Shown here piece after piece: positions 56,407 through 64,000 of a DNA stretch of 64,000 bases. The notes below the pieces were generated by a model. The model was not told the DNA's origin. It did not search any database and was given only the letters and a program-made list of their open reading frames with translations. Made by a program: the position numbers and the translations under genes. The DNA lies in contig NZ_CP012099.1 of NCBI RefSeq assembly GCF_001182785.1, positions 1,176,501 to 1,240,500 of the forward strand, given 5' to 3'. This DNA is from Bacillus thuringiensis. GTDB taxonomy: Bacteria > Bacillota > Bacilli > Bacillales > Bacillaceae_G. How positions within the stretch are numbered: the first letter of the stretch is position 1; every line of letters begins with the position of its first letter.

Positions 56407-57946
56407 AACTATGCAAAGCCCCTTTTAACCAATTTCGCGCCCGATATGCCCCAACTGGAACTTGAATAAGAGATGTTTCATTCCCAGCATCAATTCCGTA
56501 CAATTGATCACATGAATTTGTATCAAAACTTAGTAAAGGATGCCCACCCATCCCCATAGCAGTTGCAGCAAAAACGAGTTTATGAACGAGGATACCAGCT
56601 TCCATTTGGTGAATACGGTATCCTCTATAGCCTAATGCATTTGTATAGTAATCTTTCTTTCCGACTACATGTAAGCAAAGTGGTACTTGAAAAAGGTTTA
56701 CGTTATCCATCGTCATACTAGATTGAAGGAGATAACGAAGGTCCCCATATCGAAGTGGTTGTATGGAATGTGTTTTACTGTTATAAGTGTAAGCGCCGTT
56801 TTCTATATCTTTTACGTTATAGAAACATCCATATAATGAGACGCGTGCATTTTCATTTACATACTTACCATCAAGGTCGCTGTAATAGGGGAAGGAGAGG
56901 CTCGCTTCTTGTAGTAAAGTAGCGAGCTCAGCTGCATCCCATTTCGTTAAAATAAAGTCCGCATCAGGAGAATATCGTTTTTTACAAAGTTGTAGGAAAT
57001 CATACGATAACCGTTCTACTTTCGGTAGCTGTACAGCGTACGTATTATGTTGATAGTGCTCTTCATGATGTAGTGTTTGGAAGTGTGCTGTCGATTCAAT
57101 CATAGAAGCTTCATTTATTTTTGTTATCATCGGATGTTCATTTACATGTTTTGAGCGAACGAAATGTTCATGTGCTAACGGCGGAATTTGTTGCAACAAC
57201 TCATGAGAAGTAACTGTTTTATTTTCACGGTAATCATTGTGAAACCAATTAGTTTCTGGTTCTGTACTTAAAGGAATGACGGCATACACACTTTCTTCAA
57301 CTTCTGACAATCCGAGTAAATGATTCAGTGCACGGTCTAGAAATTGAAAGTATACGCCATTCGTATAACCGAACTGTTTTGCACATTCTAGTAATTGTCC
57401 AATGAGAACCCCGCTATCTAATCCTTGAAGGCGATATGAAAAGTTATTGTATTTAAAGAAGTTTTTCCAAAACATAGTGGATACGAATGCGGCACCGAAA
57501 CAATCATGTATATTACAGCGATTACCGAGTGCGTCTGCTAAATAAGAATCGAAATTTCCTTCGCGAAGGAAAATAAGTCGGTGATGCGCGGCGTCATAAT
57601 GGTAAATGCCGTCTGGATAATCGTCAATCTTTAAATAGATATACAATTCATTCGGATATAAAGCACCGCCTGAAGGAATGGATCTGCGTAATACATTTCT
57701 CTCGCTATTTAGCTGACATAATTGTGTTACACCAAATGAATACCAAAGATAGTGACCAATCTCATTTAGAGTAGGTGTAGTAGAAGAGTTCGATAAAGAT
57801 AACGGGATTTCTAAGGAGAGCGGGATGGTAGGTACATTTCGATATAATTTATAAGGAAGCGGTGCGTCTTTCCAGTCCACCTCATGATTCGGCATAATTT
57901 CATCAATAGAGAAATGGAGATGATGTAAAAAAGTATCTAGCTGCAT
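56405..57946 (-). CDS. SagB-type FMN dehydrogenase for azole formation
   Basis: Oxidises thiazolines and oxazolines in a ribosomal peptide to aromatic azoles. The 513-residue protein has two nitroreductase-like halves: the N-terminal one with RRSIPSGGALYPNELYIYLK, the C-terminal one with GILVHKLVFAATAMGMGGHP. It is last in a three-gene operon with the cyclodehydratase genes. In the B. cereus group this set makes heterocycloanthracin-type thiazole/oxazole peptides. Confidence 0.88.
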   Translation of the reverse strand: MQLDTFLHHLHFSIDEIMPNHEVDWKDAPLPYKLYRNVPTIPLSLEIPLSLSNSSTTPTLNEIGHYLWYSFGVTQLCQLNSERNVLRRSIPSGGALYPNELYIYLKIDDYPDGIYHYDAAHHRLIFLREGNFDSYLADALGNRCNIHDCFGAAFVSTMFWKNFFKYNNFSYRLQGLDSGVLIGQLLECAKQFGYTNGVYFQFLDRALNHLLGLSEVEESVYAVIPLSTEPETNWFHNDYRENKTVTSHELLQQIPPLAHEHFVRSKHVNEHPMITKINEASMIESTAHFQTLHHEEHYQHNTYAVQLPKVERLSYDFLQLCKKRYSPDADFILTKWDAAELATLLQEASLSFPYYSDLDGKYVNENARVSLYGCFYNVKDIENGAYTYNSKTHSIQPLRYGDLRYLLQSSMTMDNVNLFQVPLCLHVVGKKDYYTNALGYRGYRIHQMEAGILVHKLVFAATAMGMGGHPLLSFDTNSCDQLYGIDAGNETSLIQVPVGAYRARNWLKGALHS

Positions 57947-57961
57947 GAAATCCCTCCTTTA

Positions 57962-59911
57962 CTATGGAAACGGGTGCGGATGTGGATTTAATTGTTCATT
58001 TGTTAACGGTTCAGCGCTATATCCAAGTGTCATCGGTACGGTATAGACTCTATCTAATCCTGTAACACGAGTAAGGTGATGGCCGAATGTCATCGGTAAC
58101 ATGCCTGGAATAATGACTTTTACACAGTGTAGTCCGTTCTTTTCTATAAGGGGAACGGTTTGATCTACAACGATTATTTCAAGATTAGATTGATGCAAAC
58201 GATTTAAAAGTTGGTGGAGATCGGATGTTAAATCCATATCAAATGATTGTGATACATTCATTTCTTGGAACGTTTGCACCGGTGCATCTTCTCGTAAAAG
58301 GAAGTGAAGACGTTCTTCCGTTTCTTTCAATCCGTACAGCATACTATGGTCTTCCATTTTATTAACGAAATAAGGATCTTGTAAGCATTTTTCATAGTAT
58401 TCTCTTTTGTGCTCGAGCTCATCGTCTGTTATAAGTAACATGCCTGCTATTTCTTGAATGGCACTTTTTAAAGCTCGAATAGGATCTAAATGAGCGCCTC
58501 CCGCACAAACAACGTTCATTCCATTTTCACGCGTATTTTTTGCAATTACCCATAAGCTAGGAATGCCGTGTTCCATCGTCGCGTTAAAAGCGTGTAATTC
58601 ATACCCGGTAATTGTACGTAACCGCTGAATCATTAATTGTAATTCTGTATCGTTTGCTGAATTAAGATCAAGGCGGGGAAGAGGTAATTCGGCATACCAA
58701 GTGAGTAAGAAGGCATCACGCTCTACAATTTCTAAAATGCCGTGAAAAATCGCTTCTTCTAAACTACCGCCAATTGCACATCCATTTGATGTTTCATACA
58801 CGAAAGCATCTCGATGACCAAGGCTATAATAAGCAATTGATTCAGGAACTAAAAGTGGTCTGTTTTGTGATAAAGAATATCCCCATACCCAGTTTTGCTC
58901 ATAATCAGGATCAAACGGCTTAAATGGAAAATTATCACGATTGTAGTGTTCATTTGTATGCACACCGAGTGTAAGGGGATTTAGTGCATGTTCCTCTAAA
59001 TCATGAAAACTACCATGCACATTTGTCTTTTTCCCGCGAGGCGACATACCGCAATATCGTTCTAAACCTTCTAAAATAGCAGTTGCTTCACTGACTGCAA
59101 ATGAATGAGTTCGGCCTGCAACACCTTCATTTCCAAACATTAATGGCATGTTTATAATGACGTCAGCGAATGGTAATAAAGAATGCTGCATTTTGCCGTT
59201 CAACATACCGACCCGATAATCTAAATAGTCTCTCGTTAAAAATGTGTTTAATTCATGAATGGAACGGCAGCGATACGTTTCGGTGCTTACTTTTAAACTC
59301 GGTTGTAAAGAAACTTCCGCCGCATCCGCAGTATCATCAGGTAAACTACTACATACAGGACAGAGAGGATCTGGAAGAAAAGAATGCCGCGTACATTGTA
59401 ATGTTTGTAAGTTTAGTAAAATAAGTTCATTTTCTAAAGAAGAATGGTTATGAGTTAATATTTTTTCTGTTTCGGCACAAATAAGATGGCACATTTGTAA
59501 CATTCCATTTTGGGTGGCACGTACATCACGCCTCGTTCCATTTTCGGCTTTAAAGGCATATTTCCGCTGTAGTTCCCACATTTCTTTTTGATCAAAGCCA
59601 GCGATAAAACGGCGTCCATCAGAACAATGGGAACATCCGGGCGTAAGAGGATGAATGTAAGGACCGATAATACCTTCGCCAAATGAAGTGAAACCACGAA
59701 GCCACGGAATATGATTTGAGCGAAAAATAAGTTCGGCATCATGATGAATAGTAGAAGGAGATCCGTCATGTAATACGAGAGCGAGATGAATATTTTCAGG
59801 GAGTTCTTCTGTAAGGGTATGTTGACGAATGATGGAATATTGTTCGCATAATTGATCATGTACATAGTCTGCGAGTAGGCCATCTCCTATAAGCAATATA
59901 TTTTGAATCAT
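57962..59911 (-). CDS. TOMM cyclodehydratase, YcaO protein with N-terminal zinc/ThiF-like part
   Basis: A 649-residue fusion. The N-terminal 220 residues form an incomplete E1-like (ocin-ThiF) part with the paired cysteines PGCSHCSDG and PLCPVCSS (zinc). The rest is a YcaO domain (SagD type): ATP-site acidic runs SEATAILEGLERYCG and EEAIFHGILEIVERDAF, and the C-terminal proline motif (PHPHPFP) that marks azoline-forming YcaO proteins. It activates the amide with ATP so Cys, Ser or Thr can cyclise. Its start overlaps the upstream gene by four bases. Confidence 0.9.
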   Translation of the reverse strand: MIQNILLIGDGLLADYVHDQLCEQYSIIRQHTLTEELPENIHLALVLHDGSPSTIHHDAELIFRSNHIPWLRGFTSFGEGIIGPYIHPLTPGCSHCSDGRRFIAGFDQKEMWELQRKYAFKAENGTRRDVRATQNGMLQMCHLICAETEKILTHNHSSLENELILLNLQTLQCTRHSFLPDPLCPVCSSLPDDTADAAEVSLQPSLKVSTETYRCRSIHELNTFLTRDYLDYRVGMLNGKMQHSLLPFADVIINMPLMFGNEGVAGRTHSFAVSEATAILEGLERYCGMSPRGKKTNVHGSFHDLEEHALNPLTLGVHTNEHYNRDNFPFKPFDPDYEQNWVWGYSLSQNRPLLVPESIAYYSLGHRDAFVYETSNGCAIGGSLEEAIFHGILEIVERDAFLLTWYAELPLPRLDLNSANDTELQLMIQRLRTITGYELHAFNATMEHGIPSLWVIAKNTRENGMNVVCAGGAHLDPIRALKSAIQEIAGMLLITDDELEHKREYYEKCLQDPYFVNKMEDHSMLYGLKETEERLHFLLREDAPVQTFQEMNVSQSFDMDLTSDLHQLLNRLHQSNLEIIVVDQTVPLIEKNGLHCVKVIIPGMLPMTFGHHLTRVTGLDRVYTVPMTLGYSAEPLTNEQLNPHPHPFP

Positions 59912-61827
59912 AAACCGTCCTCCTTTGCAATTAATACCCCATACACACTGTCTAAGTTTTCTTTCAAAAATGGTTCGATTGCTAAATCAAACACGAAGGG
60001 ATAAAAATTATGTTCTTCTAAATGCTGTAAGGCAAGCTGTAAAGATTGCGCACTTGGAATTTCTTCTTCCGCTTGTATCTCCACCCTAAAAGAATCAGTG
60101 TCATATAAAATAATAGATGAGTCATACAAAATATTAGCTCTGTAAGGAATTTCTTCATTTTGAATGTGAAAGAGTGATAGTTGTAGTGCGTTTCGTAACG
60201 CTAACGTCATATTTATATTAGATGCACCGTACCATCTATCATTTATACCGATCCAAACGACAGGGAAACTAAGAATCTCTTCGCTCATTGCTATTTGAGG
60301 TGTTTCATGGATTGTAGAGAGAGCATCGTAATAAAATCTACAATGTTTATCTTGAATATCAGTTAAATCAACAGTTGTAAGTTCTTCTAGCGTATGTGAC
60401 TGCCGCTCATACAGTTTATTGTTTAAATGTTGCTGTAGTGCCCGGTAAAATCCTTCTGTCATCGTTTCTCCAGCACCGATACCGATATCGTTATGTTCAG
60501 GAATAAGGCGGTGAATGATTTCTGCTACATATGTTTCAATTCCTGTTAAACCAGCTTCTCGGCGTGCTTCATTATGAGTCAATCCACTGCAAGTCATAAG
60601 AGGCAGAAGGGGAGCTGGGCCATCTGATAGTGGAGTGGCTACTTGAATATAGCACTGTGATAACGGTAATTGATATGAATCTTGTTCATCCCATACATGG
60701 AATATACCGGCTTCTTTAGAAGTTAGTGAGTCAAAAAATCGGAATACATCAGTTGAAGTATGTTGGTTCGACCGATGCTCAAGTTTTTCAGAAAGATTTT
60801 CTATCGTATCAATTGTAAAACTTTCATCAGTTGCAAGAGGATGTTTTATAAAAGAATGCCACGTTCCTTCGAGTGTTTCATAGTTTAATAAAAAGAATTG
60901 TGCTTCTTTTTCCCGATGTGAATCATCTGCGACATGCTTAAATAATTCAAAAACGATTACATTTGTTAACATTGCAGATGTAATTGGTGAGAAGGAATCC
61001 GATGAATTTTCATTTTGTAAAGTCGTTTCATGTAGTCGATGCCATGCGGATTCCCAGCATTCATCACGATTTTCCGTTACGACAGGCCCAGCTATACCGA
61101 GTGTAGATAAACAAATAGCTGGTATGAAATTCTTTTTCGTTTCTCTACAAATAGTGTGAACTGTTTGTAAACCATCAATGTCTCCATTTTGAGAAACATA
61201 TAAAATCCAATCAAAAGGTTCGAATACTTCATGCAAGGGACGGTCAATTGTAGTATCGATTTCTTGAACAAGTACATTGTTATCAACTTCATATGCACGT
61301 TCTATTAGCTCATGTATTCTGTCATAGTTTGTTTCATCACGATCTGTAACGAGGTAATGAAATGTAGGTAAACCAGATTCTAACAAAGAAGAAACTAAGG
61401 AAGTAAGCATATCCCCAGAACCAAGTACAAGTACATTTGCCCCGCGGTACGTTTCGAATTTTAAAGCACCTGAATGAGAATCAGCTTCTAAAAATTCAAT
61501 TTGTGAAGCATATCTGTCGAGTAATGAACTGTTTAATTCATGAGGTGCATCTTGATTTGCATCGCGAACGAAACCATTTTCATATAAAACCTCTCCAATT
61601 TCAAATACACGATTTTGATAGGGGAGAGGGAGTCCATCAGTTATTTCTGCTAAAGAATAATTACCGTTAAACATGGGCATTAATTTTTCAATCCAGTCAT
61701 AAATTCCAGCACCGTCCATGCGAAATGAACTGGCGTTATTTCGAAAATAGACACCCCCGTTTGAATCGGGGAGGAAGAAAGTATCCTTATTTACTTTAAG
61801 TTTTGCATGAATTGGAAGGTTATTCAT
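59908..61827 (-). CDS. thiazole-bacteriocin maturation protein, ThiF-like (TIGR03693 type)
   Basis: A 639-residue protein with an N-terminal region beginning MNNLPIHAKLKVNKDTFFLP (a likely peptide-recognition module) and a Rossmann-like ThiF segment (RGANVLVLGSGDMLTSLVSS). The whole fits the putative thiazole-containing bacteriocin maturation protein of B. cereus/B. anthracis. It probably binds the precursor leader and presents it to the YcaO partner. It is first in the operon and has AAGGAGG at its start. Confidence 0.82.
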   Translation of the reverse strand: MNNLPIHAKLKVNKDTFFLPDSNGGVYFRNNASSFRMDGAGIYDWIEKLMPMFNGNYSLAEITDGLPLPYQNRVFEIGEVLYENGFVRDANQDAPHELNSSLLDRYASQIEFLEADSHSGALKFETYRGANVLVLGSGDMLTSLVSSLLESGLPTFHYLVTDRDETNYDRIHELIERAYEVDNNVLVQEIDTTIDRPLHEVFEPFDWILYVSQNGDIDGLQTVHTICRETKKNFIPAICLSTLGIAGPVVTENRDECWESAWHRLHETTLQNENSSDSFSPITSAMLTNVIVFELFKHVADDSHREKEAQFFLLNYETLEGTWHSFIKHPLATDESFTIDTIENLSEKLEHRSNQHTSTDVFRFFDSLTSKEAGIFHVWDEQDSYQLPLSQCYIQVATPLSDGPAPLLPLMTCSGLTHNEARREAGLTGIETYVAEIIHRLIPEHNDIGIGAGETMTEGFYRALQQHLNNKLYERQSHTLEELTTVDLTDIQDKHCRFYYDALSTIHETPQIAMSEEILSFPVVWIGINDRWYGASNINMTLALRNALQLSLFHIQNEEIPYRANILYDSSIILYDTDSFRVEIQAEEEIPSAQSLQLALQHLEEHNFYPFVFDLAIEPFLKENLDSVYGVLIAKEDGL

Positions 61828-61901
61828 TTTAATCCTCCTTACGTTTAGGCATACATTATTACTTTATGTCATGAAATTTGTCCCGTATGAACACAATAAA
61901 A

Positions 61902-61934
61902 AAAGGCTGTAGAATGATTCATTCTACAGCCTTT
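61902..61934 (-). terminator. terminator after odhB
   Basis: Perfect 15-bp stem AAAGGCTGTAGAATG and complement around ATT; T run on the minus strand. Confidence 0.9.
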
Positions 61935-61951
61935 AATAGGTTAAAAATCTA

Positions 61952-63211
61952 TCAACCTTCTAATAATAATGATTTTGGATCTTCAAGCATATCTTTAACA
62001 GCAACAAGGAAGCTAACTGCTTCTTTACCATCAACAATACGGTGATCGTAAGATAGTGCAAGGTACATCATCGGACGGTTTTCCATACGTTCTGCATCAA
62101 TTGCAACTGGGCGTACTTGGATTTTATGCATTCCTAAAATACCAACTTGAGGGCTATTTAGGATTGGTGTTGACATTAGAGAACCGAATACACCACCGTT
62201 TGTAATTGTAAATGTACCACCTTGTAGTTCTTTTAATGAAAGTTTGTTATCGCGTGCTTTCATACCTAAATTACGAATTTCGCTTTCGATTTCAGCGAAG
62301 TTTAATTGGTTAGCATCGCGTACAACTGGAACAACTAATCCATCTGGAGCTGCTACTGCAATACCGATATCATAGAATTTTTTGATGATAAGCTCGTCAC
62401 CTTGAATTTCAGCATTTAATAATGGGAATTGTTTTAATGCTGCAACAACTGCTTTTGTGAAGAATGACATGAAGCCAAGACGTACATCATGTTTTTTCTC
62501 GAAAGCATCTTTGCGTTCTTTACGTAATTCCATGATCGCACTCATATCAACTTCGTTAAATGTTGTTAACATTGCAGATGTTTGTTGAACTTCTACAAGA
62601 CGTTTTGCAATTGTTTGACGGCGGCGGGACATTTTCACACGCTCAACTGGTTTTTCGAATTCAGTTTTTGCAACTGGAGCAGGAGCTGGACTCTTTGGAG
62701 CAGCTGGTGCTTCTTTTGGTGCTGCAGCATGAGCTTGTACATCATGTGGTCTCACGCGTCCAAGTGGATCTGTGCTACGTACGTCGTTTAAGTCGATTCC
62801 TAATTCACGAGCCATTTTTCTAGCAGCTGGTGATGCAATAGGACGGTTCGTATTTGGTAAGCCTTGTAGACCCGTAGTTTGTTCAGCATTTGGAGCTGCA
62901 GCTTTCGGTGCTTCAGCTGTTTCTTGTTTTGGTTGCTCAGCAGCTGGAGCAGGTGTACTTACTGCAACTGGTGCTCCATTAGCATCTAAAATTGCGATAG
63001 TTGCGCCAACTTCAACTGTATCCCCAGGTTCGCCTAGTAACTTCGATACAATACCTGAATCTTCTGCAATGATTTCTACATTGACTTTATCAGTTTCAAG
63101 CTCAACAACGCTGCCACCTTTCTCAACTTTGTCGCCTACGTTGATAAGCCATTGTGAAATAGTTCCTTCGGTAATAGATTCTGCAAGCTCAGGTACTTTA
63201 ATTTCGATCAT
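61952..63211 (-). CDS. odhB: dihydrolipoyllysine-residue succinyltransferase (E2 of 2-oxoglutarate dehydrogenase)
   Basis: Core of the 2-oxoglutarate dehydrogenase complex. Lipoyl domain with K42 ([11 protein letters not shown]), an Ala/Pro-rich linker, the E1/E3-binding domain ([19 protein letters not shown]), a second linker and the catalytic domain with YDHRIVDG near the end. Length is 419 residues. Start at 63211 has AAGGGGAGGAC. It is downstream of odhA, as usual. Confidence 0.96.
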   Translation of the reverse strand: MIEIKVPELAESITEGTISQWLINVGDKVEKGGSVVELETDKVNVEIIAEDSGIVSKLLGEPGDTVEVGATIAILDANGAPVAVSTPAPAAEQPKQETAEAPKAAAPNAEQTTGLQGLPNTNRPIASPAARKMARELGIDLNDVRSTDPLGRVRPHDVQAHAAAPKEAPAAPKSPAPAPVAKTEFEKPVERVKMSRRRQTIAKRLVEVQQTSAMLTTFNEVDMSAIMELRKERKDAFEKKHDVRLGFMSFFTKAVVAALKQFPLLNAEIQGDELIIKKFYDIGIAVAAPDGLVVPVVRDANQLNFAEIESEIRNLGMKARDNKLSLKELQGGTFTITNGGVFGSLMSTPILNSPQVGILGMHKIQVRPVAIDAERMENRPMMYLALSYDHRIVDGKEAVSFLVAVKDMLEDPKSLLLEG

Positions 63212-63290
63212 TTTAAATGTCCTCCCCTTATTTGCCTAACGGTGTGTTTTTTCTTCTTTTGTCTTCGGTAATCTCCATTTGTTAGCCGGG

Positions 63291-63315
63291 CCTTGGGCAG
63301 AATATCTGCCCAAGG
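63291..63315 (-). other. intercistronic hairpin between odhA and odhB
   Basis: Perfect 11-bp stem CCTTGGGCAGA / TCTGCCCAAGG around three bases, with no T run. It may protect or mark a processing point in the odhAB mRNA. Confidence 0.65.
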
Positions 63316-63344
63316 AACAAGCTAGAAACCTTCATTATTACTTT

Positions 63345-64000
63345 TTAGTTGCTGTAAACTTCAATTTCTTGTTTATCTTGACGGAAGTTATACTTCACAT
63401 CTAAAGCATGTGCAACAATTAGCTCTTGCTCAGCTTTATGTGCGAATGGATCGCCGCCAGATGGACTAGAGCGATCAGGACGTCCAATGTAACCTGTTTT
63501 CACTTTATCTCCAGCAAGTTCGAACAGAATTGGAGCCATGTAATGCCACGCGCCCATATTACGAGGTTCTTCTTGAACCCAAATGATTTCTTCTAAGTTT
63601 TTAAAGCGTTTAATAATAGATTGAACTTTCTCAGCAGGGAATGGGTACAATTGCTCAATACGAACGACATGAACTTCGTCTAAGCTGTACTCGTGTTTAC
63701 CAGACTCGATTTCTGCTGCTAAGTCAATCGCCATTTTACCTGTACTTAAAACAAGACGTTTTACTTTATTTGGTTTCATACCAAGGTTTTCTTGTTCTAA
63801 AGCAGGTTGGAAACGTCCTTCGCTTAACTGGCTAGCAGTTGAAAGCGTAAGTGGGTGACGTAACAAGCTCTTCGGCGTCATCAGTACTAATGGTCGAACA
63901 GCTTCTGTTCCTAAGATAGATGCTTGACGACGTAGGATATGGAAGTATTGTGCCGCGCTCGTTAAGTTTGCAACTGTCCAGTTATTCTCAGCAGCTAACT
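63345..64000 (-). CDS. odhA: 2-oxoglutarate dehydrogenase E1, 3' part only
   Basis: Thiamine-dependent E1 subunit; the gene runs off the right edge. The frame is open to base 64000, upstream of the first internal ATG at 63881, with [20 protein letters not shown] and [20 protein letters not shown]. The C-terminal end has [30 protein letters not shown] and [19 protein letters not shown], all standard for OdhA. It is cotranscribed with odhB. Confidence 0.95.
   Translation of the reverse strand, partial: LAAENNWTVANLTSAAQYFHILRRQASILGTEAVRPLVLMTPKSLLRHPLTLSTASQLSEGRFQPALEQENLGMKPNKVKRLVLSTGKMAIDLAAEIESGKHEYSLDEVHVVRIEQLYPFPAEKVQSIIKRFKNLEEIIWVQEEPRNMGAWHYMAPILFELAGDKVKTGYIGRPDRSSPSGGDPFAHKAEQELIVAHALDVKYNFRQDKQEIEVYSN

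Overview
The window is chromosomal DNA of a Bacillus cereus-group bacterium (B. cereus, B. thuringiensis or B. anthracis type). The evidence is low G+C content with purine-rich AGGAGG-like ribosome sites, gene order that follows the B. subtilis yjbF-yjcH neighbourhood, a full exosporium gene set (BclA, BxpB/ExsFA, ExsY, CotY, CotO), three TTTAT-bounded repeats of the bcr1 type, tandem tryptophan T-boxes in front of the trp operon, and heterocycloanthracin-type thiazole/oxazole maturation genes.

Layout. 1-10 kb: end of a cardiolipin synthase gene, coiA, pepF, an unannotated 57-residue membrane peptide, the small RNA RoxS/RsaE, then spxH (yjbH), a truncated globin, a CYTH protein, yjbL, the (p)ppGpp synthetase yjbM/relQ, NAD kinase and a pseudouridine synthase. 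10-17.5 kb (mostly minus strand): a self-cleaving G2-peptidase protein with HAEG repeats, prpE, a RodA/FtsW protein, sugar-modifying enzymes (glycosyltransferase, two methyltransferases) and bclA. 17.6-24.2 kb (plus strand): glycosyltransferases, a methyltransferase and rmlACBD, which makes dTDP-L-rhamnose; with the minus-strand enzymes this looks like the factory that glycosylates BclA. 24.2-28.2 kb: fabI behind a FapR-like operator, then cotO, exsY, yjcA, a small Gln-rich coat candidate, bxpB and cotY.

28.3-37.3 kb is housekeeping and accessory material: a UvrD-like helicase, yjcF, yjcG, an esterase, an EamA transporter, a Crp/Fnr regulator, small membrane proteins and the proline symporter putP, followed by a full-length bcr1 repeat. 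37.6-44.7 kb holds the trp operon trpEGDCFBA behind two consecutive T-boxes with UGG specifiers. Then come a small membrane protein and a lactate permease.

The most unusual object lies at 46849-48763. A DUF2278 (YukJ-like) gene is split by an IStron: a chimera of a group I self-splicing intron (R/S core elements, P7 and P8 visible) and an IS607-like transposon body. The body has a tnpA remnant of only 42 codons overlapping an intact tnpB whose RuvC and zinc-finger residues are all present. The GG dinucleotide at both junctions and the reconstructed reading frame fit IS607-type insertion. Removal of exactly 1,915 nt restores a 227-residue protein, so the gene may still function through RNA splicing.

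49.4-64 kb: membrane and zinc-ribbon proteins, CoA-disulfide reductase, an acetyltransferase, a second bcr1 derivative, a methyltransferase, the three-gene azole-forming (TOMM) maturation operon without a linked precursor, and odhB with the 3' end of odhA running off the window.
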